In this document: positions 54,878-63,445 of the stretch, piece by piece | Layout of the letters: every line of letters begins with the position of its first letter | Numbering within the stretch: the first letter of the stretch is position 1 | DNA from: Corynebacterium meitnerae | Lineage (GTDB): Bacteria; Actinomycetota; Actinomycetes; Mycobacteriales; Mycobacteriaceae | Length of the DNA: 64,000 nt | Reading direction: 5' to 3' | NCBI RefSeq assembly: GCF_027570075.1 | Contig: NZ_JAKMUS010000012.1 | Span: 1 to 64,000 of the forward strand | Program-made: the position numbers and the translations under genes | Notes under the pieces: generated by a model | Told to the model about the DNA's origin: nothing | The model's database searches: none | Seen by the model: the letters and a program-made list of their open reading frames with translations, nothing else

Positions 54878-54894
54878 TTGAAAACTGTTTTCAA
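54878..54894. promoter_or_regulatory. Zur box of the zinc transporter operon
   Basis: TTGAAAACTGTTTTCAA is a perfect 17-bp palindrome around T54886. It resembles actinobacterial Zur operators of the TGAAAATNATTTTCA type. It lies 19 bp upstream of the lipoprotein start codon and 87 bp before purS. Confidence 0.75.
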
Positions 54895-54980
54895 CTCTTT
54901 TGTTGGCGGTAAGCCGGGTGTCCGGGGAGTCCGATATACTGAATCGCGTCTTCAGACCGCCAAGACTGTGAAGGATTCTC

Positions 54981-55223
54981 ATGGCACGAGTCGTTGTTAA
55001 TGTCATGCCCAAGGCTGAAATTCTGGATCCGCAAGGACAGGCTGTGCACCGTGCGCTGGGGCGCATTGGTGTGAACGGGGTGACGGATGTCCGCCAAGGT
55101 AAGCGTTTTGAGCTTGAGGTAGAGGACTCCGTGACCGATGAGCAGCTGCAACACCTCGCGGAGACGCTTCTGACCAACACTGTGATCGAGGACTTTGTTG
55201 TCGTTCGGGAGGACGCCCAGTGA
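54981..55223 (+). CDS. purS: FGAM synthase subunit PurS
   Basis: 80-aa bridging subunit of the PurSQL complex that makes formylglycinamidine ribonucleotide. [22 protein letters not shown] and the [14 protein letters not shown] middle ([11 protein letters not shown]) are typical. Its stop overlaps the purQ start (GTGA). Confidence 0.95.
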   Translation: MARVVVNVMPKAEILDPQGQAVHRALGRIGVNGVTDVRQGKRFELEVEDSVTDEQLQHLAETLLTNTVIEDFVVVREDAQ

Positions 55224-55900
55224 GCGCAACCATCGGTGTAATCACCTTCCCCGGCACCCTCGACGATGTTGATGCGGTGCGCGCGGTACGCCTCGGCGGG
55301 GCAACCCCGAAGGAGCTGTGGCACGCGGACGAGGACCTGACGGGCGTTGACGCTGTCATTGTCCCCGGTGGTTTCTCTTACGGTGACTACCTGCGTTCCG
55401 GCGCGATCGCGGCGATGGCCCCGATGATGAAGGCTGTTGTGGAGGCCGCCGGCAAGGGTATGCCCGTGCTGGGTATCTGCAATGGATTCCAGATTCTCAC
55501 GGAGGCTGGCCTGCTACCTGGCGCCTTGACCCGCAACCAGGGCCTGCACTTTCACTGCACGGACACGTACTTGGAAGTGGCTAACGCGGAGACCGCGTGG
55601 ACGAACCGGTTTGAGTCCGGCCAGAAGATCCTCGTTCCGGCGAAGCATGGTGAGGGTCGCTTCCAGGCGGACCAGGCCACCATCGATGCGCTGGAGGCTG
55701 AGGGTCGTGTCGTGTTCCGCTACACGGATAACTTCAATGGCTCCATGAATTCTATTGCGGGTGTGACGAGTGAGAACCGTCGTGTTGTTGGCCTCATGCC
55801 GCACCCGGAGCACGCGATTGATCTGCTGACTGGCCCATCGCAGGACGGTCTGGGTCTGATCCATTCGGTGCTGAACGACATCTCGAAGATCGGAGCGTGA
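55220..55900 (+). CDS. purQ: FGAM synthase glutaminase subunit PurQ
   Basis: 226-aa class I glutamine amidotransferase supplying ammonia to PurL. Nucleophile Cys in [17 protein letters not shown], and the His/Glu pair in MPHPEHA. GTG start overlaps purS by 4 nt. Confidence 0.96.
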   Translation: MSATIGVITFPGTLDDVDAVRAVRLGGATPKELWHADEDLTGVDAVIVPGGFSYGDYLRSGAIAAMAPMMKAVVEAAGKGMPVLGICNGFQILTEAGLLPGALTRNQGLHFHCTDTYLEVANAETAWTNRFESGQKILVPAKHGEGRFQADQATIDALEAEGRVVFRYTDNFNGSMNSIAGVTSENRRVVGLMPHPEHAIDLLTGPSQDGLGLIHSVLNDISKIGA

Positions 55901-55905
55901 TCCAC

Positions 55906-58203
55906 ATGCACGTGAAAAATGACACCGTCGAGGCCGCAAAGGCCACTCCGGACCTGGAGCAGCCATACGCTGCATTGGGCCTGCAGGACGATGAGTACGC
56001 CCGCATTCGTGAGATCCTGGGCCGCCGTCCAACGGACGCTGAGCTCACCGTGTACTCCGTGATGTGGTCGGAGCACTGCTCTTACAAGTCTTCTAAGGTG
56101 CACCTGCGCTACTTCGGCGAGACGATGACAGACGAGATGGCCTCCAAGATCCTCGCCGGTATCGGCGAGAACGCTGGCGTGGTGGACATCGGTGGCGGCG
56201 ACGCAGTGACGTTCCGCGTGGAAAGCCACAACCACCCCTCCTTCGTGGAGCCCTACCAGGGTGCTGCCACCGGCGTCGGTGGCATCGTGCGCGACATTAT
56301 GGCCATGGGTGCTCGCCCGATCGCTGTGATGGACCAGCTGCGTTTCGGCGCCATGGACGCGGAGGACACCAAGCGTGTGCTGCCGGGCGTCGTCGCCGGT
56401 ATTGGTGGCTACGGCAACTCGCTGGGCCTGCCGAACATTGGCGGTGAGACCGTCTTTGATGCCGCCTACGCTGGCAACCCGCTTGTCAACGCGCTGTGCG
56501 TGGGCACGCTGAAGGTAGAAGACCTCCACCTCGCCTTCGCATCCGGCACCGGTAACAAGGTGATGCTCTTCGGTTCCCGCACCGGCCTGGATGGCATCGG
56601 TGGCGTGTCCGTGCTGGGCTCCGCGTCCTTCGAGGAAGGCGAGGAGCGCAAGCTGCCAGCAGTTCAGGTGGGCGATCCGTTCGCGGAGAAGGTGCTCATC
56701 GAGTGCTGCCTCGAGCTGTACGCCGCTGACGTTGTCGTGGGTATCCAGGACCTCGGTGGCGGTGGCCTGTCGTGCGCTACCTCCGAGCTGGCGGCTGCCG
56801 GCGACGGCGGTATGCGCATCAACCTCGACGCTGTCCCGCTGCGCGCCGAGAACATGTCGGCTGCAGAGATCCTCGCGTCCGAGTCCCAGGAGCGCATGTG
56901 CGCCATCGTCGCCCCGGAGAACGTGGAGCGTTTCAAGGAGATCTGCGCCAAGTGGGACGTCACCTGCGCCGAGATCGGTGAAGTGACGGATGAGGACGAT
57001 CGCCTTGTCATCACCCACAACGGCGAGGTTGTGCTCGACGCACCGTCGTCCACCATTGCGGATGAGGCGCCGGTCTATGAGCGTCCGTTCGCGCGGCCGG
57101 AGTGGCAGGATGAGGTGCAGGGAGGGGGAGACGTCGATAAGCCTGAGCAGCTACGTGAGGCCTGGCTGAAACTCGTGGCATCTCCCGCACTGTGCTCGCG
57201 CGATTGGATCACCGAGCAGTACGACCGCTACGTGCGCGGCAACACAGTGCAAGCGCGCCACGCAAACTCGGGCGTTCTGCGTATCGACGAAACCACCGGC
57301 CGCGGCGTAGCCATCTCCGCCGACGCATCCGGCCGCTACACCTACCTGGACCCGAACATGGGCGCGCGTCTGGCTTTGGCTGAGGCGTACCGCAACGTGG
57401 CCGTGACGGGTGCACGCCCGGTCGCGGTGACCAACTGCCTGAACTTCGGTTCCCCGGAGAACCCGGACGTGATGTGGCAGTTCCGTGAGGCCGTGCACGG
57501 TCTGGCGGATGGTTCCCATGAGCTGGGCATCCCGGTGTCCGGCGGCAACGTGTCCTTCTACAACCAGACCGGTGACACGCCGATTCTGCCGACCCCGGTG
57601 GTGGGTGTTCTCGGCGTGATTGAGAACGTGGCTGATTCGGTGACCCACCGCGTGGTGAACAATGAGGACAAGGACGTCCTCGTGCTGCTTGGGGAGACGA
57701 AGGATGAGTTCGGCGGCTCCGTCTGGCAGGAGATCTCCGGCGCTGGCCTGTCTGGTCTGCCGCCGCAGGTGGACCTGGCTAATGAGGAGCGCCTGGCGGA
57801 CTTCTTCTGCGAGAAGGCCGACGGTCTCACCGCTGCCCACGACCTGTCTGAGGGCGGTCTGGGCCAAGCTGTGTTCGAGATGATCAAGGACACCGACAAG
57901 GGTGCAGAGCTCGACCTGTCGGGCGTGAACGCTGATGCGTTCACCGCGCTGTTCTCTGAGTCCGCGTCCCGCGTCCTCGTGGCGTGCAGCCCGGACCGTG
58001 TTGACCGTGTCGTCGCTGATGCGACCGAGCTGGGCATCCCGGTGGCCATCATTGGTTCCACCAACATGAGCGGCGAGATCACCTTCGCTGACGGCACCCC
58101 GGCTGCTGGCCAGTCCGTCGGCGTGGCAGAGCTGCGTGAGGCATGGTCTGCAACCATGCCGGGCTACTTCGCCCACGCAGACGCGCCGAACGCTGCGGTC
58201 TAA
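55906..58203 (+). CDS. purL: FGAM synthase large subunit PurL
   Basis: 765 aa from ATG 55906, with GGAG 10 nt upstream. GTG 55897, overlapping the purQ stop, is an alternative three codons longer but is too close to that RBS. Small-type Pur[15 protein letters not shown] near the N-terminus, [26 protein letters not shown], and a second AIRS-like half with [13 protein letters not shown] and [11 protein letters not shown]. It completes purS-purQ-purL and ends at a strong terminator. Confidence 0.96.
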   Translation: MHVKNDTVEAAKATPDLEQPYAALGLQDDEYARIREILGRRPTDAELTVYSVMWSEHCSYKSSKVHLRYFGETMTDEMASKILAGIGENAGVVDIGGGDAVTFRVESHNHPSFVEPYQGAATGVGGIVRDIMAMGARPIAVMDQLRFGAMDAEDTKRVLPGVVAGIGGYGNSLGLPNIGGETVFDAAYAGNPLVNALCVGTLKVEDLHLAFASGTGNKVMLFGSRTGLDGIGGVSVLGSASFEEGEERKLPAVQVGDPFAEKVLIECCLELYAADVVVGIQDLGGGGLSCATSELAAAGDGGMRINLDAVPLRAENMSAAEILASESQERMCAIVAPENVERFKEICAKWDVTCAEIGEVTDEDDRLVITHNGEVVLDAPSSTIADEAPVYERPFARPEWQDEVQGGGDVDKPEQLREAWLKLVASPALCSRDWITEQYDRYVRGNTVQARHANSGVLRIDETTGRGVAISADASGRYTYLDPNMGARLALAEAYRNVAVTGARPVAVTNCLNFGSPENPDVMWQFREAVHGLADGSHELGIPVSGGNVSFYNQTGDTPILPTPVVGVLGVIENVADSVTHRVVNNEDKDVLVLLGETKDEFGGSVWQEISGAGLSGLPPQVDLANEERLADFFCEKADGLTAAHDLSEGGLGQAVFEMIKDTDKGAELDLSGVNADAFTALFSESASRVLVACSPDRVDRVVADATELGIPVAIIGSTNMSGEITFADGTPAAGQSVGVAELREAWSATMPGYFAHADAPNAAV
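57132..57142 (-). repeat. Copy of the dispersed 11-mer GCTTATCGACG
   Basis: The complement lies inside purL directly after a G-rich tract (57114-57131) that encodes a variable linker ([12 protein letters not shown]), not the conserved core. Confidence 0.85.
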
Positions 58204-58227
58204 CTGGTTTAGCGCACCAACAGCAGC

Positions 58228-58256
58228 GGCCCCCGTGCATCACGGGGGCCGTTCGC
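58228..58256 (+). terminator. Rho-independent terminator after purL
   Basis: GGCCCCCGTG / CACGGGGGCC is a perfect 10-bp stem with a CAT loop, followed by a modest T-rich tail. About 90 bp of unassigned sequence follow before the convergent thioesterase stop. Confidence 0.8.
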
Positions 58257-58345
58257 ATTTTCTCACACCGCAGAAATCGCGACCTGGAAAAACGGGCGCA
58301 GAAAACCCCGCGGCTGTCAGAAATATCGAATGGGAGCGGTGACGC

Positions 58346-59371
58346 CTAGTCGATCGTCTGGCGTGCCGGCACTGGCTCAATGAGCGGCATCGGCTGGTAC
58401 TGCTCGCGCAGCGTACGCAGCGTGCTGGTGTGCTCCCACAGCGCCTTGTCTTCTTCGGTGACAGGGGCGAATTGGCGGGCGGGGAGGGGATTGCCGTCTA
58501 GGTCAGTGCTCACGTAGGTGAAGGTGGCGTGGATCGCGGTTTCGAGGTTCTCGCGGCCACCGCGCGGGTTGCCGGCGCGGACGTGGGTGGTCACGGCCAT
58601 GCTGCGGTTACCGGTTTGGGTGATGCGCGAATCCACCTCAATGAGGTCGCCGATGGAGATGGGCTTGTAGAAGCGGATGCCGCCGGCGTACACAGCCACG
58701 GTGCGCTCACCGGCCCATTCCATGGTGACGGAAGTGCCGGCGGTGTCGATCCATTCCATCGCGGTACCACCGTGGACTTTGCCGCCCCAGTTCATGTCCG
58801 TCGGCTTAGCCATGAAGCGGTGAATGATGCGGGGTGCGGTGGATTCGCCGTCGTAGGTGTGCTTGAGCATCTCCGATTCGATGTTGGAGCGCAGCTGGAT
58901 GCGGGATTTCGCGGCGTGCTCAGTGCGGCGCTCCTCATCGGTGGTGGGGATGAAGGTGGGCACGGGCATGGACTTGCCGGTTTCGGTGTCCTTTGCCACG
59001 AAGATGACCAGGCAGTCGCAGGCGCGGGTGAATACGCCTTCGCGCGGGTCTGCGGAGAGCACTTCGTTCACGATGTGCATGGAGGACCGCCCGGTCATGG
59101 CGATGCGGGAGCGCACTTCCACGATGTGCCCCGACGGAATCGGGCGCGTGAAGTGAATGTGGCCCACGTACGCGGTCACGCAGTAGGTTGAGGACCATTG
59201 CACGGCGCAGGCGTAGGCGGCTTTATCGATCCATTCCAGCACGCGCCCGCCGGATACGCCTTGGGCGCCGGCGAGAACCACGTCCGTCGGCGCGGCCATG
59301 AATCGCAGGGTGATGGAGGGGGATTTTTCTATGGTCACACGAGGTGTTTCGGTTCCAGTGCTGTGCGTCAT
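58346..59371 (-). CDS. Acyl-CoA thioesterase with two hotdog domains
   Basis: 341 aa. Two repeats of the ACOT-type hotdog fold: the first with FMAAPTDVVLAGAQGVSGGRVLEWIDKAAY, the second with FMAKPTDMNWGGKVHGGTAMEWIDTAG. Such proteins hydrolyse fatty acyl-CoA. The duplication is internal. It is divergent from the SCP-like gene. Confidence 0.9.
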   Translation of the reverse strand: MTHSTGTETPRVTIEKSPSITLRFMAAPTDVVLAGAQGVSGGRVLEWIDKAAYACAVQWSSTYCVTAYVGHIHFTRPIPSGHIVEVRSRIAMTGRSSMHIVNEVLSADPREGVFTRACDCLVIFVAKDTETGKSMPVPTFIPTTDEERRTEHAAKSRIQLRSNIESEMLKHTYDGESTAPRIIHRFMAKPTDMNWGGKVHGGTAMEWIDTAGTSVTMEWAGERTVAVYAGGIRFYKPISIGDLIEVDSRITQTGNRSMAVTTHVRAGNPRGGRENLETAIHATFTYVSTDLDGNPLPARQFAPVTEEDKALWEHTSTLRTLREQYQPMPLIEPVPARQTID

Positions 59372-59404
59372 TGGCTCAACACTACTCGCTTACCCGCGGC
59401 CTTT

Positions 59405-59410
59405 TAGGAT
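59405..59410 (+). promoter_or_regulatory. -10 for a leaderless start at 59417
   Basis: TAGGAT, 6 nt, ATG 59417. Confidence 0.55.
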
Positions 59411-59416
59411 GGGCGT

Positions 59417-59809
59417 ATGGCTGCTAAGAATGATCCGTTGGCTACGCGGGAGGCGATCGCGGCGATTGAGGGGTGGATTGTGGCGCCGGACAGCGCGGAT
59501 AAGCCTTCTCGCGCGTTGCTCGCAGATGCTTGTCGACGTTCCGTGCGCGCCCTCGCCGCCGAACTCCCCGGCCATGCTGTTGAGCTGCGTGTGCCCCCAT
59601 TCGTGGCGGTGCAGTGTGTGGAGGGGCCGCGGCACACTCGTGGGACCCCGCCGAACGTGGTGGAAATGGCGCCTGAGGTGTGGCTTCAGTTGGCTACGGG
59701 CCTCATTGATTTTGAGGCGGCAGTGGCTGATGGGCGGATCACCGCGTCGGGGTCACGCGCGAGTGAGGTGGCGGCGGGTCTTCCCGTAATTGCCCTCCCG
59801 GCCAGCTGA
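59417..59809 (+). CDS. Sterol carrier family (SCP2-like) protein
   Basis: 130 aa. A helical N-terminus is followed by VELRVPPFVAVQCVEG...PPNVVEMAPEVWLQLATGLIDFEAAVADGRITASG, an SCP2-type lipid-binding pattern. Mycobacteria also keep such a gene just before purF. No signal peptide. Ligand unknown. Confidence 0.8.
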   Translation: MAAKNDPLATREAIAAIEGWIVAPDSADKPSRALLADACRRSVRALAAELPGHAVELRVPPFVAVQCVEGPRHTRGTPPNVVEMAPEVWLQLATGLIDFEAAVADGRITASGSRASEVAAGLPVIALPAS

Positions 59810-59814
59810 TCAAC

Positions 59815-59820
59815 TAGGGT
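59815..59820 (+). promoter_or_regulatory. -10 for a leaderless purF transcript
   Basis: TAGGGT, 7 nt, GTG 59828. Confidence 0.55.
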
Positions 59821-59827
59821 TGATGCC

Positions 59828-61342
59828 GTGCAAAGCGTGAACAACGGTGCTTCTACTGGTGTACCCGTGAACTTGGATGCTGATGAGCAGGAGCCGCGCG
59901 AAGAATGCGGCGTGTTTGGTGTTTGGGCGCCGGGAGAAGACGTCTCTAAGCTGACCTATTTTGGCTTGTTCGCACTGCAGCACCGCGGCCAGGAGGGCGC
60001 GGGTATTGCGGTGGGGGACAAGGGCCGGATCGTGGTGTTTAAGGACAGCGGTTTGGTCTCCCAAGTTTTTGATGAGGCGATCTTGGATGCGCTTCAAGGT
60101 GATGTGGCGATTGGTCACACTCGTTACTCCACGGCGGGGGCGCAGAGCTGGGAGAATGTCCAGCCGATGTTCCGTACCTCGCCCGATGGGACGGATGTGT
60201 CGCTGGGCCACAACGGCAACCTGACTAACTACGCCACGCTGCAGGCTGAGGCCATTGAGCGCCGCCTCGTGCCGCCGGAAGGTGTGGAGGGGCAAGGCTC
60301 GTCCTCCGACACTGCGGTGGTGTCTGCGTTGCTTGCCGACGGTGTCCAGGACGGCCGCTCCCTCCTCGATTCCGCCCGCGAACTGCTGCCGAAGTTGCAG
60401 GGTGCGTTCTGCCTCGTGTTCACCGACGGCCACACGCTTTACGCTGCGCGTGATCCGCACGGCGTGCGCCCCCTGTCGCTGGGTCGCCTGGAGCAGGGCT
60501 GGGTCATCGCCAGTGAGACCGCTGCGCTAGATATCACTGGTGCCTCCTTCGTGCGCGACATCGCGCCGGGTGAGCTCATTGCTATTAACTCCTCCGGTAT
60601 TCACACGGAGAACTACGCCAAGCCGTCCCCGAAGACCTGTGTTTTCGAGTACGTCTACATCGCCCGCCCGGATTCCGTGGTGGAGGGCAAGACGGTCAAC
60701 GCGGCGCGCCTCGAGATTGGCCGCCGGTTGTCGAGGGTGGCGCCGGTGGACGCGGACGTCGTTATGCCAGTGCCTGAATCTGGCACCCCCGCGGCGATTG
60801 GCTACGCGGAGGCCTCCGGCATTCCTTTCGCGCAGGGCCTGATGAAGAACGCCTACGTGGGCCGTACGTTCATCCAGCCGTCGGATACCCTGCGCCAGCT
60901 GGGTCTGCGCCTGAAACTCAATCCGGTGCGCGAGATCATCGAGGGCAAGTCCCTCGTCGTCGTGGACGATTCCATCGTGCGTGGAAACACCCAGCGCAAA
61001 CTCATCCGCATGCTGCGTGAAGCAGGCGCCGGGGAAGTCCACGTGCGTATTGCCTCCCCGCCGGTGAAGTGGCCGTGCTTCTACGGCATTGACTTCGCTA
61101 GCCCCGGCGAGCTCATCGCTAACAACGCGGGCGGGGACGACGATGCTGTGGCAGAGAACATCTGCCGCGTCATCGGCGCAGATACACTCGCGTTTGTGTC
61201 TATTGATGACATGATTGCTGCCACCGACCGCCCGGCCGACAGCCTGTGCGCCGCCTGCTTTGACGGCCACTACCCGCTGGGACTGCCGGAAAACAACGTC
61301 AACGCTGACGCCGTCCGGCGTATTCAGGAAGGGATGTTTTAA
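59828..61342 (+). CDS. purF: Amidophosphoribosyltransferase
   Basis: The committed first step of purine synthesis. 504 aa, GTG start. A propeptide of about 24-25 residues ends before the catalytic Cys of CGVFGVWAPG. The glutaminase domain has HRGQEGAGIAV and GHTRYSTAG; the PRPP site is VVVDDSIVRGNT. Cys in SLCAACFDGHYP suggests the iron-sulfur type known from Bacillus. It precedes purM by 3 nt. Confidence 0.97.
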   Translation: MQSVNNGASTGVPVNLDADEQEPREECGVFGVWAPGEDVSKLTYFGLFALQHRGQEGAGIAVGDKGRIVVFKDSGLVSQVFDEAILDALQGDVAIGHTRYSTAGAQSWENVQPMFRTSPDGTDVSLGHNGNLTNYATLQAEAIERRLVPPEGVEGQGSSSDTAVVSALLADGVQDGRSLLDSARELLPKLQGAFCLVFTDGHTLYAARDPHGVRPLSLGRLEQGWVIASETAALDITGASFVRDIAPGELIAINSSGIHTENYAKPSPKTCVFEYVYIARPDSVVEGKTVNAARLEIGRRLSRVAPVDADVVMPVPESGTPAAIGYAEASGIPFAQGLMKNAYVGRTFIQPSDTLRQLGLRLKLNPVREIIEGKSLVVVDDSIVRGNTQRKLIRMLREAGAGEVHVRIASPPVKWPCFYGIDFASPGELIANNAGGDDDAVAENICRVIGADTLAFVSIDDMIAATDRPADSLCAACFDGHYPLGLPENNVNADAVRRIQEGMF

Positions 61343-61345
61343 GCC

Positions 61346-62419
61346 ATGACCACCCCGGAAAACACCAACCCCGTTTCCTACGCCGCTGCTGGCGTGGACA
61401 TTGAAGCTGGTGACCGTGCCGTCGAGCTGTTCAAGGACCACGCCAAGCGCGCGTCCCGCCCGGAGGTCCGCGGTGGCCTCGGTGGCTTCGCCGGCCTGTT
61501 TGCGCTGGGTAAGTACAAGGAGCCGCTGCTCGCTGCCGGCTCCGATGGTGTGGGCACCAAGCTCGCTGTGGCGCAGGCCATGGATATTCACAACACCATC
61601 GGTATTGACCTGGTGGCCATGTGCGTCGACGACCTCGTGGTGTGCGGCGCGGAGCCGCTGTTCCTGCAGGACTACATCGCCATTGGCAAGGTCGTGCCGG
61701 AGAAGGTCGCGCAAATCGTCGAAGGCATCGCCGAGGGCTGCGTTCAGGCTGGCTGTGCCCTGCTCGGCGGCGAGACCGCGGAGCACCCCGGCGTGATGGG
61801 TGAGAATGACTACGATGTCTCCGCTACCGCGGTCGGCGTCGTCGAGGCTGATGAGTTGCTCGGCCCGGACCGCGTGCGCGAGGGCGACGTGATCATCGGT
61901 ATGGCATCGTCCGGTCTGCACTCCAACGGCTACTCCCTGGCGCGCCACGTGTTGCTGGAGAAGGCTGGTCTGCCTCTCGACGGCCACATTGACGACCTCG
62001 GCCGCACCCTCGGCGAGGAGCTCCTGGAACCGACCCGCATCTACGCGCTCGACTGCCTGGCTCTGGCCAACGAGTGCGAGGTGCGCACCTTCTGCCACGT
62101 CACCGGTGGCGGCCTGGTGGGCAACATGGAGCGCATCATTCCAGAGGGCAAGGTCGCAGAGATGCACCGCGCCACGTGGTCCCCGGCACCGATCTTCCGC
62201 ACCATCGCGGAGGTGGGCAACGTGCCGGTAGAGGAGATGGAAAAGACCTTCAACGCTGGCGTGGGCATGGTTGCCATCGTCGCCCCGGAGGACCGCGACC
62301 GCGCGCTGGCTATGCTTACCGCCCGCCACGTCGATTGCTGGGAACTCGGCGTCGTGCGCGGCGCAACGGAGGAAGACGGCGGCCACCGCGCAACGCTGGT
62401 GGGTACCCACGCGGTCTAG
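61346..62419 (+). CDS. purM: Phosphoribosylformylglycinamidine cyclo-ligase
   Basis: Makes AIR from FGAM. 357 aa with SYAAAGVDIEAGDRAVELFK, the ATP-binding SDGVGTKLAVA and GIDLVAMCVDDLVVCGAEPLFLQDY (in part), LLGGETAEHPGVM, and the C-terminal VTGGGLVGNMERI. Coupled to purF. Confidence 0.97.
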   Translation: MTTPENTNPVSYAAAGVDIEAGDRAVELFKDHAKRASRPEVRGGLGGFAGLFALGKYKEPLLAAGSDGVGTKLAVAQAMDIHNTIGIDLVAMCVDDLVVCGAEPLFLQDYIAIGKVVPEKVAQIVEGIAEGCVQAGCALLGGETAEHPGVMGENDYDVSATAVGVVEADELLGPDRVREGDVIIGMASSGLHSNGYSLARHVLLEKAGLPLDGHIDDLGRTLGEELLEPTRIYALDCLALANECEVRTFCHVTGGGLVGNMERIIPEGKVAEMHRATWSPAPIFRTIAEVGNVPVEEMEKTFNAGVGMVAIVAPEDRDRALAMLTARHVDCWELGVVRGATEEDGGHRATLVGTHAV

Positions 62420-62487
62420 GCCCCCTTTTCCGCGCCTGCGCATTCCCCCTGGCACAGGCGATATCGGACATGATTTGACTTGCACGC

Positions 62488-62493
62488 TATAGT
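62488..62493 (+). promoter_or_regulatory. Possible -10 of the DUF3073 gene
   Basis: TATAGT, 85 nt before the ATG, in a 158-bp intergenic region that also has CAAGGGGG as a candidate RBS close to the start. Confidence 0.4.
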
Positions 62494-62577
62494 GGTCGCA
62501 GGACAAATTTCAAGAATATTATGTGGGGCCGCCGACACTTTCGGCCGCCTTTTAGACACCTCAAGGGGGTCATTGCC

Positions 62578-62784
62578 ATGGGCCGCGGACGCGCCAAAGC
62601 AAAGCAGACCAAGGTTGCACGCCAGCTCAAGTACAACACGCCCGAGATGGACCTGGAATCTCTCCAGCGCGAACTTGCTGGACAGAGCTCCAACTCCCGG
62701 TGGGACGATGACGATGACTATGAGGTAGACGACCAGTACGCGGACTACGCGGACTGGGCTGACGAAGACGAAGACCAGCGTTAA
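62578..62784 (+). CDS. DUF3073 small acidic-tailed protein
   Basis: 68 aa: basic N-terminus MGRGRAKAKQTKVARQLKY, a linker, then an Asp/Glu/Tyr-rich tail. Conserved after purM in actinobacteria. RBS AAGGGGG lies at 62563-62569. Function unknown; the charge split suggests nucleic acid or protein binding. Confidence 0.85.
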   Translation: MGRGRAKAKQTKVARQLKYNTPEMDLESLQRELAGQSSNSRWDDDDDYEVDDQYADYADWADEDEDQR

Positions 62785-62791
62785 CCTCTCG

Positions 62792-62847
62792 CGCACCCCA
62801 ACCTCGCCTGTCGCGCGCATAGCGCGGCAGGTGGCAGGGGTGCGTTT
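62792..62847 (+). terminator. Long hairpin after the DUF3073 gene
   Basis: The outer stem CGCACCCC / GGGGTGCG encloses an inner stem CCTGTCGCGC / GCGCGGCAGG, followed by TTT. Probably a terminator for purF-purM-DUF3073 or for DUF3073 alone. Confidence 0.65.
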
Positions 62848-62865
62848 CGCGTCCCATCGCAGGTG

Positions 62866-62871
62866 TAGTCT
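62866..62871 (+). promoter_or_regulatory. -10 for a leaderless acetyltransferase transcript
   Basis: TAGTCT, 7 nt, ATG 62879. Confidence 0.55.
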
Positions 62872-62878
62872 GCGCGGT

Positions 62879-63445
62879 ATGGACAAACTCGGCAGCATGG
62901 ATGACATGCGTTCTGGTCAGTGGTACCTCCCGGACTCTGAGGAGGCGCAGGAGCAGCATCGCATCACGTGGGCGTTGACCCGCGAGTTCAACGCGCTAGG
63001 CAACACGGACCCTGAGCGCGCCCAGGAGTTGTTGGGTGCGATGTTTTCGCCGCAGTCGGCGGTGCCTGAGGTTTTGGGCCCGCTTCACCTTGAGTTCGGG
63101 GTGAACACCACATTCGGTGAGGGCTGCTTCGTGAACTTCAATTGCGTGATCCTGGACATCGCGGAGATTACTATTGGCGCGGGCTCGATGTTTGGCCCCG
63201 CCTGCCAGCTCATCACGGTGGGGCACCCTGTGGATGACGCAGCGAAGCGCGCGGAGGGCTGGGAGCGCGCCCAGCCGATCACGATTGGCAAGAACTGTTG
63301 GTTCGGTGCCGGCGCGATGGTGATGCCTGGCGTGACCATCGGCGACAACTGTGTGATTGCCGCCGGGGCTGTGGTGACAAAGGATGTTCCCGCAGGTTCG
63401 CTCGTCGCCGGCGTCCCCGCCCGCGTGAAGCGCGAGATCAGTTAG
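62879..63445 (+). CDS. Hexapeptide-repeat O-acetyltransferase (maltose/galactoside type)
   Basis: 188 aa. An N-terminal helical Mac domain (MRSGQWYLPDSEEAQEQHRI) is followed by a left-handed beta-helix with hexapeptide repeats: FGVNTTFGEGCFVNFNCVILD, catalytic His in ITVGHPVDD, and WFGAGAMVMPGVTIGDNCVIAAGAVV. It uses acetyl-CoA on a sugar; the true acceptor is unknown. It overlaps the convergent YgfZ-like gene by 8 nt. Confidence 0.9.
   Translation: MDKLGSMDDMRSGQWYLPDSEEAQEQHRITWALTREFNALGNTDPERAQELLGAMFSPQSAVPEVLGPLHLEFGVNTTFGEGCFVNFNCVILDIAEITIGAGSMFGPACQLITVGHPVDDAAKRAEGWERAQPITIGKNCWFGAGAMVMPGVTIGDNCVIAAGAVVTKDVPAGSLVAGVPARVKREIS

Noticed and set aside
53858..55324. 488-residue reading of the zinc lipoprotein
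   Set aside because: The signal peptide and lipobox place the start at 54859. The rest covers the Zur box and purS/purQ.
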